A DNA stretch of 64,000 bases from Rhodoferax sp. (GTDB taxonomy: Bacteria > Pseudomonadota > Gammaproteobacteria > Burkholderiales > Burkholderiaceae_C). Positions 48,803 through 56,208 of this stretch are shown piece by piece. A program made the position numbers and the translations under genes. The notes under the pieces are model-generated. The model did not search any database, was not told the DNA's origin, and was given only the letters and a program-made list of their open reading frames with translations. How positions within the stretch are numbered: position 1 is the first letter of the stretch; the number at the start of each line of letters is the position of its first letter. Location of the stretch: positions 248,001-312,000 of the forward strand of contig NZ_JAQTXM010000001.1 in the NCBI RefSeq assembly GCF_028688795.1, written 5' to 3'.

Positions 48803-50223
48803 TGAAAACCCTGGAGCAAATCGCCAGTGAGCTGGCGGGCTACGACCCGCAAGCCTTGAGCGCCGACATGGTCAACGACTTTTTGACCAAGCTCGTCGAG
48901 CCCGTGACCGATACCGAAGAGCTGGGCATTTTTGACACGCTTGGCCGCGTGCTGGCGTCGGATGTCATCAGCCCGGTCAGCGTGCCGCCACACGACAACT
49001 CGGCGATGGACGGCTACGCCTTTGATGGCGCGCAACTCTCAATCAACACCCCACTGAACCTGAAAGTGATCGGCACAGCGCTTGCCGGAAAAGCCTGGAG
49101 CGGTACCGCGTTGCCAGGCGAGTGCGTCAAAATCATGACCGGAGCCATCATGCCCATGGGCCTGAACACGGTGGCACCGCAAGAGTTGACGACCATGGCG
49201 GGTGACCTGGTCACCATTGCAGCCAACATGCTGCAGCCCGGTGACAACCGCCGCCATCTGGGCGAAGACCTCATGCAAGGCCAACCGGCACTACAAAAAG
49301 GCGAGCTACTCACGCCCGCTGCACTTGGACTGGTAGCCAGTTTGGGCATTAAATCCGTACCCGTCTTGCGCCGCCTGAAAGTGGCCTATTTTTCCACCGG
49401 TGACGAAATCTTGAGCCTGGGCGAGCCGCCGCGTGAAGGTGCGGTGTATGACAGCAACCGCTACACCGTGTTTGGCCTGCTGACCCGGTTGGGCTGCCAG
49501 GTGATTGACATGGGCGTGGTGCGTGACCAGCCCGAGGCGCTGGAAGCCGCGTTTGTGCAGGCTGCCTTGCAAGCCGACGCCATCATCACCAGTGGCGGGG
49601 TGAGCGTGGGCGAGGCAGACTTCACCAAAGCCATGATGAAAAAACTCGGCGACGTTGCGTTTTGGCGCATTGCCATGCGCCCCGGACGCCCCATGGCCGT
49701 GGGCCACATTTCAAGAGACAAATTGGCTTCTAGCCCTTATAAAACAAGCGCAATAAGCTATTTAAATAGTAGCATAGCAACAAACCAGCCAACCAGCTGC
49801 ACCAATGCCAACGAATCAAACACCGCATCAGCTGCTGCTTCGGTTGCGGCTGACGGGGCAACATCTGGCAACGCTGTGTTATTTGGATTGCCCGGCAACC
49901 CGGTGGCGGTGATGGTGACGTTTCTGGCCTTTGTGCGCCCGGCCCTGCTGCGCATGATGGGTGCAACCACCAGCGCTCCACCCCTGCTCAAAGCCAAAAG
50001 CATTGAGCCCATCCGCAAGAAACCCGGCCGCACCGAATACCAGCGTGGCATCGTCAGCACCGCAGCAGATGGCTCGCTGCAAGTCCAAACCACCGGCAAC
50101 CAGGGCTCAGGCGTGCTCAGCTCCATGGTGCGCGCCAATGGCCTGATCGTGCTGCACCACGGGCAAGGCAACGTGGCCCCCGGTGGCGAGGTGGATGTGA
50201 TTATGTTTGACGGGGTGATTTGA
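48802..50223 (+). CDS. moeA: Molybdopterin molybdenumtransferase, with an internal insertion
   Basis: This 473-residue protein inserts molybdate into adenylylated molybdopterin. 'VPPHDNSAMDGYAFDG' marks the start of domain MoeA-N, 'YFSTGDEILSLGEPPREGAVYDSNRY' the MogA-like domain, and 'LFGLPGNPVAVMVTFLAFVRPALLRMMG' the core end. The normally contiguous 'GRPMAVG...LFGLPGNP' region is split by about 50 extra Ser/Ala/Thr/Asn-rich residues (~304-356), which begin with a dispersed repeat. The remaining domain order is intact, so the protein is probably active. Confidence 0.93.
   Translation: MKTLEQIASELAGYDPQALSADMVNDFLTKLVEPVTDTEELGIFDTLGRVLASDVISPVSVPPHDNSAMDGYAFDGAQLSINTPLNLKVIGTALAGKAWSGTALPGECVKIMTGAIMPMGLNTVAPQELTTMAGDLVTIAANMLQPGDNRRHLGEDLMQGQPALQKGELLTPAALGLVASLGIKSVPVLRRLKVAYFSTGDEILSLGEPPREGAVYDSNRYTVFGLLTRLGCQVIDMGVVRDQPEALEAAFVQAALQADAIITSGGVSVGEADFTKAMMKKLGDVAFWRIAMRPGRPMAVGHISRDKLASSPYKTSAISYLNSSIATNQPTSCTNANESNTASAAASVAADGATSGNAVLFGLPGNPVAVMVTFLAFVRPALLRMMGATTSAPPLLKAKSIEPIRKKPGRTEYQRGIVSTAADGSLQVQTTGNQGSGVLSSMVRANGLIVLHHGQGNVAPGGEVDVIMFDGVI
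49724..49773 (+). repeat. Dispersed palindromic repeat, copy 7 (inside moeA)
   Basis: TGGCTTCTAGCCCTTAT, core, ACAAGCGCAATAAGCTAT, seven bases, GTAGC. Here it is read in a different frame ('KLASSPYKTSAISYLNSS') from most other copies and marks the start of a longer insertion in MoeA. Confidence 0.85.
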
Positions 50224-50377
50224 CAAACCCGTCACCTCTTACAGCTAGTTGCAACGCTGTCAAGCTCGCTTTCCCTGGTAGGTAGTAATACCGAATTGTT
50301 CAAACGCGGGTTACCGATCATGATCCGCCCAGCCCTCACCGAACCGAGCCAATGCGCCACGGGCGGCTGAGGGTTCG

Positions 50378-50431
50378 CACACCAGCAAACCAACTTGCTA
50401 CGGAGACAAGTTGACCGTGCGCCGGTGTGTG
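50378..50431 (+). other. Nested inverted repeats in the leader of the oligomer hydrolase gene
   Basis: CACACC pairs with GGTGTG, and inside it CAACTTG pairs with CAAGTTG around a 9-base loop. They lie 45-98 bases before the start codon of the next gene. There is no T-tract, so it may be an RNA control or stability element rather than a terminator. The rest of the 252-base gap shows no gene. Confidence 0.5.
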
Positions 50432-50475
50432 GGGTGACCTGACGAACAACTAAACCAACGAAACGAGGTAGACAC

Positions 50476-52590
50476 ATGTCATTTGCAAATAATCACCATT
50501 TCAAATTGAGCGCGCTTACCGCTGCCGTGCTGGGCTTGAGCGCCTGTGGCGGCAACGACGAGGCTTACGAGAACAAAAACATCAAGCCAAGCTACCTGAG
50601 TGCCGTGGCAAGCGCCACCTTTGATGGCACCAGCGACGACCTGCTCACCGCAGGCCTGGGCAAAACCGGGCTGGGCGGCAGCGCACCGGTGTTGGCGGAC
50701 CCACTTAAACCCACCGCAGCCGAGTTGCGCAAGCTGGCCATTTTCAACAACTACCGCGCCATTTTGGACATCACGGCGGGCGGTGGCTACGGCACCCTGT
50801 ATGGCCCCAATGTGGATGCCAAAGGCGTCATCACCACCAGCGAAGGCAAGATCGCCGGCACCGAATACACCGCCTATTCAGATGACGGCACCGGCCGCCA
50901 AAATGTCACGATGCTGGTTCAGGTGCCGGCCACCTTCAACCCGGCCAGCCCGTGCATCGTCACCGGCACCTCAAGCGGCTCGCGCGGCATTTATGGGGCC
51001 ATTGGCTCCTCAGGTGAATGGGGCCTGAAAAACGGCTGCGCTGTGGCCTACACCGACAAAGGCACAGGCAACGGCATTCATGACCTGCAAAACAACACGG
51101 TCAGCGTGCAAAACGGTGTTCGCACCGATGCCGTCGCCGCTGGAAAAGATGCCATATTTACCGCTAACCTGACCAGTGCCGAGTTGGCCGCCTTCAATAC
51201 AGCCACACCCAACCGCTTTGCCGTCAAGCACGCCCACTCGCAACAAAACCCTGAAAAAGATTGGGGCAAATGGACGCTGCAATCGGTCGAGTTTGCCTAC
51301 TTTGTGCTGAATGAAAAATATGGCGACCTGGCCCGCGACGGCGCCACCCACCTGAAAAAGCTCACGCCCAGTAACACCATCGTGATTGCGTCCAGTGTGT
51401 CTAACGGTGCGGGCGCGGCGCTGGCTGCGGCAGAGCAAGACACCCAAGGCCTGATCAGCGGCGTGGCGGTGGCCGAGCCTGAGGTACAGCTGGCAGCCGA
51501 CAACCGCCTGAGCGTCAAGCGCGGTGCCAACACGCTGGTTGGCACCGGCCGGCAACTGCTGGACTACTTCACGCTGGCGAATTTGCTGCAACCCTGCGCA
51601 GCACTGGTATCGCCCACCACCAATGCCTTCAACACGGTGAATGCAACCATTGCCGGCAACCGCTGCAGCGCCCTCAAGGCCAACGGCCTGATCACCGGCA
51701 ACACCACAGCCGAACAAGCCACAAGCGCCTTGGCAGCGTTGCTGGCCGCTGGCTGGCAGGCGGACGGCAATGCCTTACAGGCGTCGCACTATTCCTTTGC
51801 CACCCTGGGTGTCACGCTCACCTACGCCAACACCTACGGCCGCTTCGGCGTGGCTGACAACCTGTGCGGCTTCAGTTACGCCGCCACAGGGGCCGCCACC
51901 GCAGCCACGCCGTTTGCACCTGTGCCAGCTTCCGCAGCAGGGCTGGCAAGCTCGTTTGGCACGGGCAACGGCGTGCCGCCCACTGTTGGCATCAACATCG
52001 TCAATAACAACAGTGTGGGCGGACCGTTGCTGGATGCGGCCTCATTGTCAACCGGTGGTGTGCAGGACTACAACATGGCCGGTGCACTTTGCCTGCGTGA
52101 ACTGGTCACAGGCACCAGTGCCAACGCGGCGCGGGTCAAACAAGGCATGAGTGAAGTGGTGCGCAGCACCAATTTGCGCGGCAAGCCGGCGGTGATTGTG
52201 CAAGGCCGGTCTGACACGCTGCTGCCGGTGGCCTTTACCGGGCGACCCTACTTTGGCATGAACCAGATCACTGAGGGCAGCAGCAGCAAGCTGTCTTACA
52301 TTGAGGTGGCCAATGCGCAGCACTTTGACGCGTTCCTGAGCTTCCCAGGCTACGCTGAGCGCCTGGTGCCGCTTCACCGCTACTTCATTCAGGCGCTGGA
52401 CATGGTCTACGCCAACCTGAAAAACGGCACCGCACTGCCCGCCAGCCAGGTGGTGCGCACCACGCCGCGCGGCCTGAACGGCACAGCCACCAACCCGATC
52501 ACCGCCGCCAATGTGCCACCGATCAAGACCGTGGCTGACGCGGCAGACCGGATCACCTTTGCCGGCAATGTGTTGACGGTGGCCGACTAA
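50476..52590 (+). CDS. D-(-)-3-hydroxybutyrate oligomer hydrolase, lipoprotein
   Basis: This 704-residue protein has a signal peptide with lipobox 'LGLSACGG' (Cys about residue 24), so it is probably an outer-membrane or periplasmic lipoprotein. It matches the 3HB-oligomer hydrolase family: 'GTSSGSRGIYGAIGSSGEWGLKNGCAVAYTDKGTG' and the serine nucleophile region 'IVIASSVSNGAGAALAAAEQD', with the late histidine in 'NAQHFDAFLSFPGY'. It degrades hydroxybutyrate oligomers released from PHB. GAGG lies upstream of the ATG. Together with phaZ the window holds two steps of PHB use, although they act in different compartments. Confidence 0.88.
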   Translation: MSFANNHHFKLSALTAAVLGLSACGGNDEAYENKNIKPSYLSAVASATFDGTSDDLLTAGLGKTGLGGSAPVLADPLKPTAAELRKLAIFNNYRAILDITAGGGYGTLYGPNVDAKGVITTSEGKIAGTEYTAYSDDGTGRQNVTMLVQVPATFNPASPCIVTGTSSGSRGIYGAIGSSGEWGLKNGCAVAYTDKGTGNGIHDLQNNTVSVQNGVRTDAVAAGKDAIFTANLTSAELAAFNTATPNRFAVKHAHSQQNPEKDWGKWTLQSVEFAYFVLNEKYGDLARDGATHLKKLTPSNTIVIASSVSNGAGAALAAAEQDTQGLISGVAVAEPEVQLAADNRLSVKRGANTLVGTGRQLLDYFTLANLLQPCAALVSPTTNAFNTVNATIAGNRCSALKANGLITGNTTAEQATSALAALLAAGWQADGNALQASHYSFATLGVTLTYANTYGRFGVADNLCGFSYAATGAATAATPFAPVPASAAGLASSFGTGNGVPPTVGINIVNNNSVGGPLLDAASLSTGGVQDYNMAGALCLRELVTGTSANAARVKQGMSEVVRSTNLRGKPAVIVQGRSDTLLPVAFTGRPYFGMNQITEGSSSKLSYIEVANAQHFDAFLSFPGYAERLVPLHRYFIQALDMVYANLKNGTALPASQVVRTTPRGLNGTATNPITAANVPPIKTVADAADRITFAGNVLTVAD

Positions 52591-52597
52591 AGTAGCC

Positions 52598-52804
52598 TCA
52601 CCGATTGGGCGTGCCCACTGGCCCGCGGCGTGACTGGGACTGGTTGCTGCCGCCCACGTGGGCCTCTCGGTCGCTGCGGCTGTCGGGCGTGCGCTTGCCC
52701 TGATTCAACTGGGTGGCGTCTTGCTCGCCCATCTTGTTGGTGTCGTTTTCGACCTTGCCGGTTTGTGGGCTTTGTTTGTCACGCGGGTTTGGTTTGTTCG
52801 TCAT
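52598..52804 (-). CDS. Small hydrophilic protein of unknown function
   Basis: This 68-residue protein has no hydrophobic segment and is very rich in Asn, Gln, Lys, Arg, Ser and Gly ('KPNPRDKQSPQTGKVEND', 'GQKRTPDSRSD'-like composition). A good ribosome binding site (AGGAG, 6 bases before the ATG) supports translation. It looks like an intrinsically disordered protein. I do not recognise a family. A 14-bp perfect hairpin lies directly upstream. Confidence 0.6.
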   Translation of the reverse strand: MTNKPNPRDKQSPQTGKVENDTNKMGEQDATQLNQGKRTPDSRSDREAHVGGSNQSQSRRGPVGTPNR

Positions 52805-52823
52805 GCTGAACTCCTGGAAGTGA

Positions 52824-52856
52824 TTGAACGCAGGCGTCTGTCACGCCTGCGTTCAA
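52824..52856. other. Perfect 14-bp inverted repeat
   Basis: TTGAACGCAGGCGT and ACGCCTGCGTTCAA flank a 5-base loop. It lies between the PAS-GGDEF remnant and the small protein gene. No T-tract follows on either strand, so it is not a standard terminator. Confidence 0.7.
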
Positions 52857-52912
52857 CCCTACCGCAAGTAAAAATCACCGGAGAGGACAAATCGCAAGCC
52901 CTCTACATCTAT

Positions 52913-53101
52913 TCACGAAATTTTCGCGCCCCACACCCGTACTGCGTTTCGGCCAGCGGCCTTGGCCTGGTACATGGCATCGTCGGCCTTCAAAACACTG
53001 CTGTGCTGGCCAACGACATCGTGCGCGGCATAACCTGTCAACTCAAAAAAGGCCTGATTAACGCGCAAGATCACCTGCTTGGCATCGTGTGGAAAGTCAG
53101 C
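52913..53101 (-). pseudogene. Remnant of a PAS-GGDEF gene, internally deleted
   Basis: A 62-codon open stretch on the minus strand reads 'DFPHDAKQVILRVNQAFFELTGY...VVGQHSSVLK', clearly a PAS domain start. It is then joined directly to 'ADDAMYQAKAAGRNAVRVWG', the classic C-terminal end of a GGDEF domain. The remainder of the PAS fold and nearly all of the cyclase, including the GGDEF motif, are gone. A stop codon lies just upstream (53102) and no start codon is evident. It is a deletion scar of a former diguanylate cyclase gene. The rest of the 340-base gap around it has only the inverted repeat. Confidence 0.8.
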
Positions 53102-53144
53102 TTACTTGACCAGCCGCAAACCTCAGTCTGATACCCTCCAAGAC

Positions 53145-54365
53145 ATGCCAGAAACCACATCAAACGCCACCCCCACCAACATGCCGTCGGGCGTGATCGT
53201 GTTGTTGCTGTCCCTATTGCTGGGCCTGCAACCCGTCACCACCGACCTGTATCTACCCGCCCTGCCCATCATCACCAGCGGTTTTGCGGCCCCCATGGCA
53301 CAGGCGCAGTTGACCCTGACCGCGCTACTGCTGGCGTTTGGCGTGTCGCAACTGGCGTGGGGGCCGCTGTCTGACCGGTTTGGCAGGCGCCCCATTTTGC
53401 TGATTGGCCTGACTGCCTATGTGCTGGCGGCCATTGGCAGCACCCTGGCCTCAAGCATGCTGGCGCTCATTGTTTGGCGCGCTGTGCAGGGCGTGGCCAT
53501 GGGCGCAGCGGTGATGTGCGCGCGCGCCATCGTGCGAGACCTGTATGCCCCCACCCAAGGCGCCAGGGTCATGAGCAAGGGTTTGAGTGGCCTGGGTGTG
53601 ATTGCATTTTTAAGCGCACCCATCGGCGGGCTGCTGACCGATGCCTTCAGCTGGCGCGCAGCCCTGCTGGCGCTGGCCGTGTTTGGCGCCATCACACTGG
53701 GGCTTATCGCCTGGCGATTTGAGGAAACCCTGCAGCGCAAAAACCCAAACGCACTGCAGGGCGCCACCTTGCTGGCCACCTGGAAAAGCATTCTGTGCAA
53801 CCCGACGTTTCTGGCGTTCTCAGCCCTTTCAGCGGCGTCTTACGGCGGACTGTTCACCTTTTTGGCAGCGTCTTCGTTTGTCTTCATGAACGTGCTGGGC
53901 TTGAGCAAAACGCAATACGGCTGGCTGATGGCGCTTAACTCGCTGGCTTACATCGGCGGCACCTTTTTGTGCCGGCACTGGCTGCCGCGCTTTGGCGTGC
54001 GCCGCAGCTTGAAATGGGCCGGTGCGTTATCTTTGAGCGGTGGCACGCTGATGGCGCTGCCCAGCCTGATGGGCGTGCAAAGCATATGGGCCATCATGCC
54101 CGCGCAGCTTCTGTTCGTCATCGGCCATGGCATTCACCAGCCCTGTGGCCAGAGCGGCGCGGTCGGCCCGTTTCCGCATGCGGCGGGTGCGGCGTCTGCC
54201 GTGAATGGCTTTTTGATGATGTTGGCGGCCTTTGCCATGGGCAGCTGGCTGGGTGGGCACATGGATGGCTCGGTGCGGCCGCTCACGCTGGGGGTCTGGT
54301 TTTGGAGCGCAATGATTGCGCTGACCGCCTGGACACTGGTGCAGAAATATGGGGAACCCAAATAA
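53145..54365 (+). CDS. MFS drug-resistance transporter, Bcr/CflA type
   Basis: The ATG at 53145 ([16 protein letters not shown]) is preferred over the track start at 53079, which runs into the pseudogene region. The 406-residue protein has 12 predicted membrane segments. '[17 protein letters not shown]' and '[20 protein letters not shown]' are the typical first helix and motif A of the DHA1 Bcr/CflA group of proton-driven exporters. Substrates are unknown. The stop overlaps the miaA start (TAATG), so the two are coupled. Confidence 0.9.
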   Translation: MPETTSNATPTNMPSGVIVLLLSLLLGLQPVTTDLYLPALPIITSGFAAPMAQAQLTLTALLLAFGVSQLAWGPLSDRFGRRPILLIGLTAYVLAAIGSTLASSMLALIVWRAVQGVAMGAAVMCARAIVRDLYAPTQGARVMSKGLSGLGVIAFLSAPIGGLLTDAFSWRAALLALAVFGAITLGLIAWRFEETLQRKNPNALQGATLLATWKSILCNPTFLAFSALSAASYGGLFTFLAASSFVFMNVLGLSKTQYGWLMALNSLAYIGGTFLCRHWLPRFGVRRSLKWAGALSLSGGTLMALPSLMGVQSIWAIMPAQLLFVIGHGIHQPCGQSGAVGPFPHAAGAASAVNGFLMMLAAFAMGSWLGGHMDGSVRPLTLGVWFWSAMIALTAWTLVQKYGEPK

Positions 54366-55486
54366 TGGAAGCCGGAGTTCCATCACATGCCGCCCTGCCC
54401 CGCTACCTGGCCATCGTCGGCCCCACGGCATCTGGCAAAACTGCCGCCGCTATGGCGATAGCACAGGCCTGGCCGGTCGAGATCATCAGCGTCGACTCAG
54501 CCCTGGTTTACCGCGACATGGACATTGGCACGGCCAAGCCCACGGCGGCTGAACTGGCCGCCGTGCCGCACCACCTGATCAACATCCGCGACCCACTGCA
54601 CGCCTACAGCGCGGCTGAATTTGCCACCGATGCGCGCCGTTTGATGGCAGACATCACCGCACGCGGCAAGCTGCCGCTGCTGGTGGGCGGCACCATGCTT
54701 TACCTCAAAGCGCTGCGTGACGGGCTGGACGACATGCCGCACGCCGAACCGGCCATTCGCGCCGAGTTGCAGCTTCAGGCCGAGCGCATGGGCTGGCCCG
54801 CCCTGCATGCCGAACTGGCGCAGGTTGACCCCATCACCGCCGCACGTCTGGCCCCGGCGGACTCGCAGCGCATCTCCCGCGCGCTAGAGGTGTACCGCGC
54901 CACCGGCCAGCCGCTGTCATCCTTTCATACAGCAAAAAACATAGCTACTGACGCAACATCCACGGGGGCTACAGCCCAAATAGTTATAAATTCTTCAACA
55001 TCGTTGGCAAACGCATTTACTGCTTCTGATTCAATAGCTACTCACGCAACATCTATAAGGGCTACAGGTCAAAAAAGCTTAAGCAATGCAGACAGCCTGC
55101 TGATTTCATTGGAGCCACTGGACCGCGCCTGGCTGCACCAGCGCATTGCCCAGCGTTTTGACGCCATGCTGGCCGTTGGCTTTCTGGACGAGGTCAAGGC
55201 CCTGCGCGCGCGCGGCGACCTGCACCCCGATTTACCGTCGATGCGCTGCGTGGGCTACCGCCAGGCTTGGGAATACCTTGACGCGCTTGACACACCCGGC
55301 CCAACCAGCCCAAGCGCCTTGAACGACTTGCGCGACAAAGGCATCGCCGCCACGCGCCAACTGGCCAAACGCCAAATCACCTGGCTGCGCTCAACGCCAG
55401 ATCGGCAAGTGGTGGCGTGCGACGCACCCGATGCGTTGGAACATGCGCTCAAACTGGTTAAAGAATTTTTGGACGACCCAGCATGA
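54365..55486 (+). CDS. miaA: tRNA dimethylallyltransferase with an internal insertion
   Basis: This 373-residue enzyme adds the dimethylallyl group to A37 of tRNAs reading UNN codons. '[18 protein letters not shown]' is the P-loop, '[20 protein letters not shown]' and '[19 protein letters not shown]' are core motifs, and '[14 protein letters not shown]' follows later. Usual members have about 310-320 residues. The excess lies mostly at residues ~188-240, where two repeat copies encode '[13 protein letters not shown]' and '[13 protein letters not shown]' in the same frame. The rest looks intact, so the enzyme is probably functional. Confidence 0.94.
   Translation: MEAGVPSHAALPRYLAIVGPTASGKTAAAMAIAQAWPVEIISVDSALVYRDMDIGTAKPTAAELAAVPHHLINIRDPLHAYSAAEFATDARRLMADITARGKLPLLVGGTMLYLKALRDGLDDMPHAEPAIRAELQLQAERMGWPALHAELAQVDPITAARLAPADSQRISRALEVYRATGQPLSSFHTAKNIATDATSTGATAQIVINSSTSLANAFTASDSIATHATSIRATGQKSLSNADSLLISLEPLDRAWLHQRIAQRFDAMLAVGFLDEVKALRARGDLHPDLPSMRCVGYRQAWEYLDALDTPGPTSPSALNDLRDKGIAATRQLAKRQITWLRSTPDRQVVACDAPDALEHALKLVKEFLDDPA
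54930..54977 (-). repeat. Dispersed palindromic repeat, copy 8 (inside miaA, first)
   Basis: Minus strand: GGGCTGTAGCCCCCGTGG, core, TTGCGTCAGTAGCTAT, then a degenerate GCTG-type end. Confidence 0.75.
55022..55070 (-). repeat. Dispersed palindromic repeat, copy 9 (inside miaA, second)
   Basis: Minus strand: GACCTGTAGCCCTTATAG, core, TTGCGTGAGTAGCTAT, seven bases, GAAGC. It is very similar to copy 8, only about 44 bases away, and is read in the same frame. Confidence 0.8.
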
Positions 55487-56199
55487 GCCTGGTAGTCAAA
55501 AATCTGAGCAAGCACTACGGCAGCGTGCCGGTGTTCAGCGATGTCTCGCTGCACGTGGCAGCGGGCGAGTTTGTCGCCATCATTGGCGAATCGGGCGTGG
55601 GCAAATCCACCTTGCTCAACTGCATGGCCGGCCTTGACACCTGGCAAGCGGGAAGCGTGCGGCTAGACGGGCAAGACCTGAGCCAGTTGAGTGACGCGCA
55701 ACTGGCGCACCTGCGCCGCGCCAAAACCGGCTTTGTGTTTCAGGCGTTTCACGTGCTTCCGCACTTGAGCGTGGCGCAAAACGTGGCGCTGCCACTGATG
55801 CTGCTAGGCCGCCATGACGACGCACGCGTGCAATCCATGCTGGAGGCGGTGGGCCTGCAAGGCTTGGGTGAGCGCCTGCCGCAGCAGCTCAGTGGCGGCC
55901 AGTTGCAACGCGTGGCCATTGCCCGCGCGCTCATCCACGCGCCCAAGCTGCTGCTGGCCGACGAGCCCACCGGCAACCTTGACCCGCGCACCGCAGAAAA
56001 AGTGATGGACGCCTTGATCGGCCAAGCACGCTTGAGTGGCGCCGCCATGGTGCTGGTGACGCACTCGGTGGCCGCGGCCCAGCGCGCTGATCGGGTGCTG
56101 ACCCTGACCGCAGCCGGGCTGGTGACGCACAGCACGGCCGCCAGCCCAGAGGGCTCTGATACTACGGTGCTGAACGCGTCCAACGTCGCGGCAACCTGA
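55483..56199 (+). CDS. ABC transporter ATP-binding protein, LolD/MacB type
   Basis: This 238-residue ATPase has Walker A '[18 protein letters not shown]', the Q-loop in '[19 protein letters not shown]', the signature '[16 protein letters not shown]' and Walker B '[15 protein letters not shown]'. Its closest type is the LolD/FtsE/MacB group, which pairs with FtsX-fold permeases. A matching permease gene lies at 58709-61420, separated by pabB and a small gene, and is its probable partner. It overlaps miaA by 4 bases. Confidence 0.92.
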   Translation: MSLVVKNLSKHYGSVPVFSDVSLHVAAGEFVAIIGESGVGKSTLLNCMAGLDTWQAGSVRLDGQDLSQLSDAQLAHLRRAKTGFVFQAFHVLPHLSVAQNVALPLMLLGRHDDARVQSMLEAVGLQGLGERLPQQLSGGQLQRVAIARALIHAPKLLLADEPTGNLDPRTAEKVMDALIGQARLSGAAMVLVTHSVAAAQRADRVLTLTAAGLVTHSTAASPEGSDTTVLNASNVAAT

Positions 56200-56208
56200 A
56201 AATCTTGC

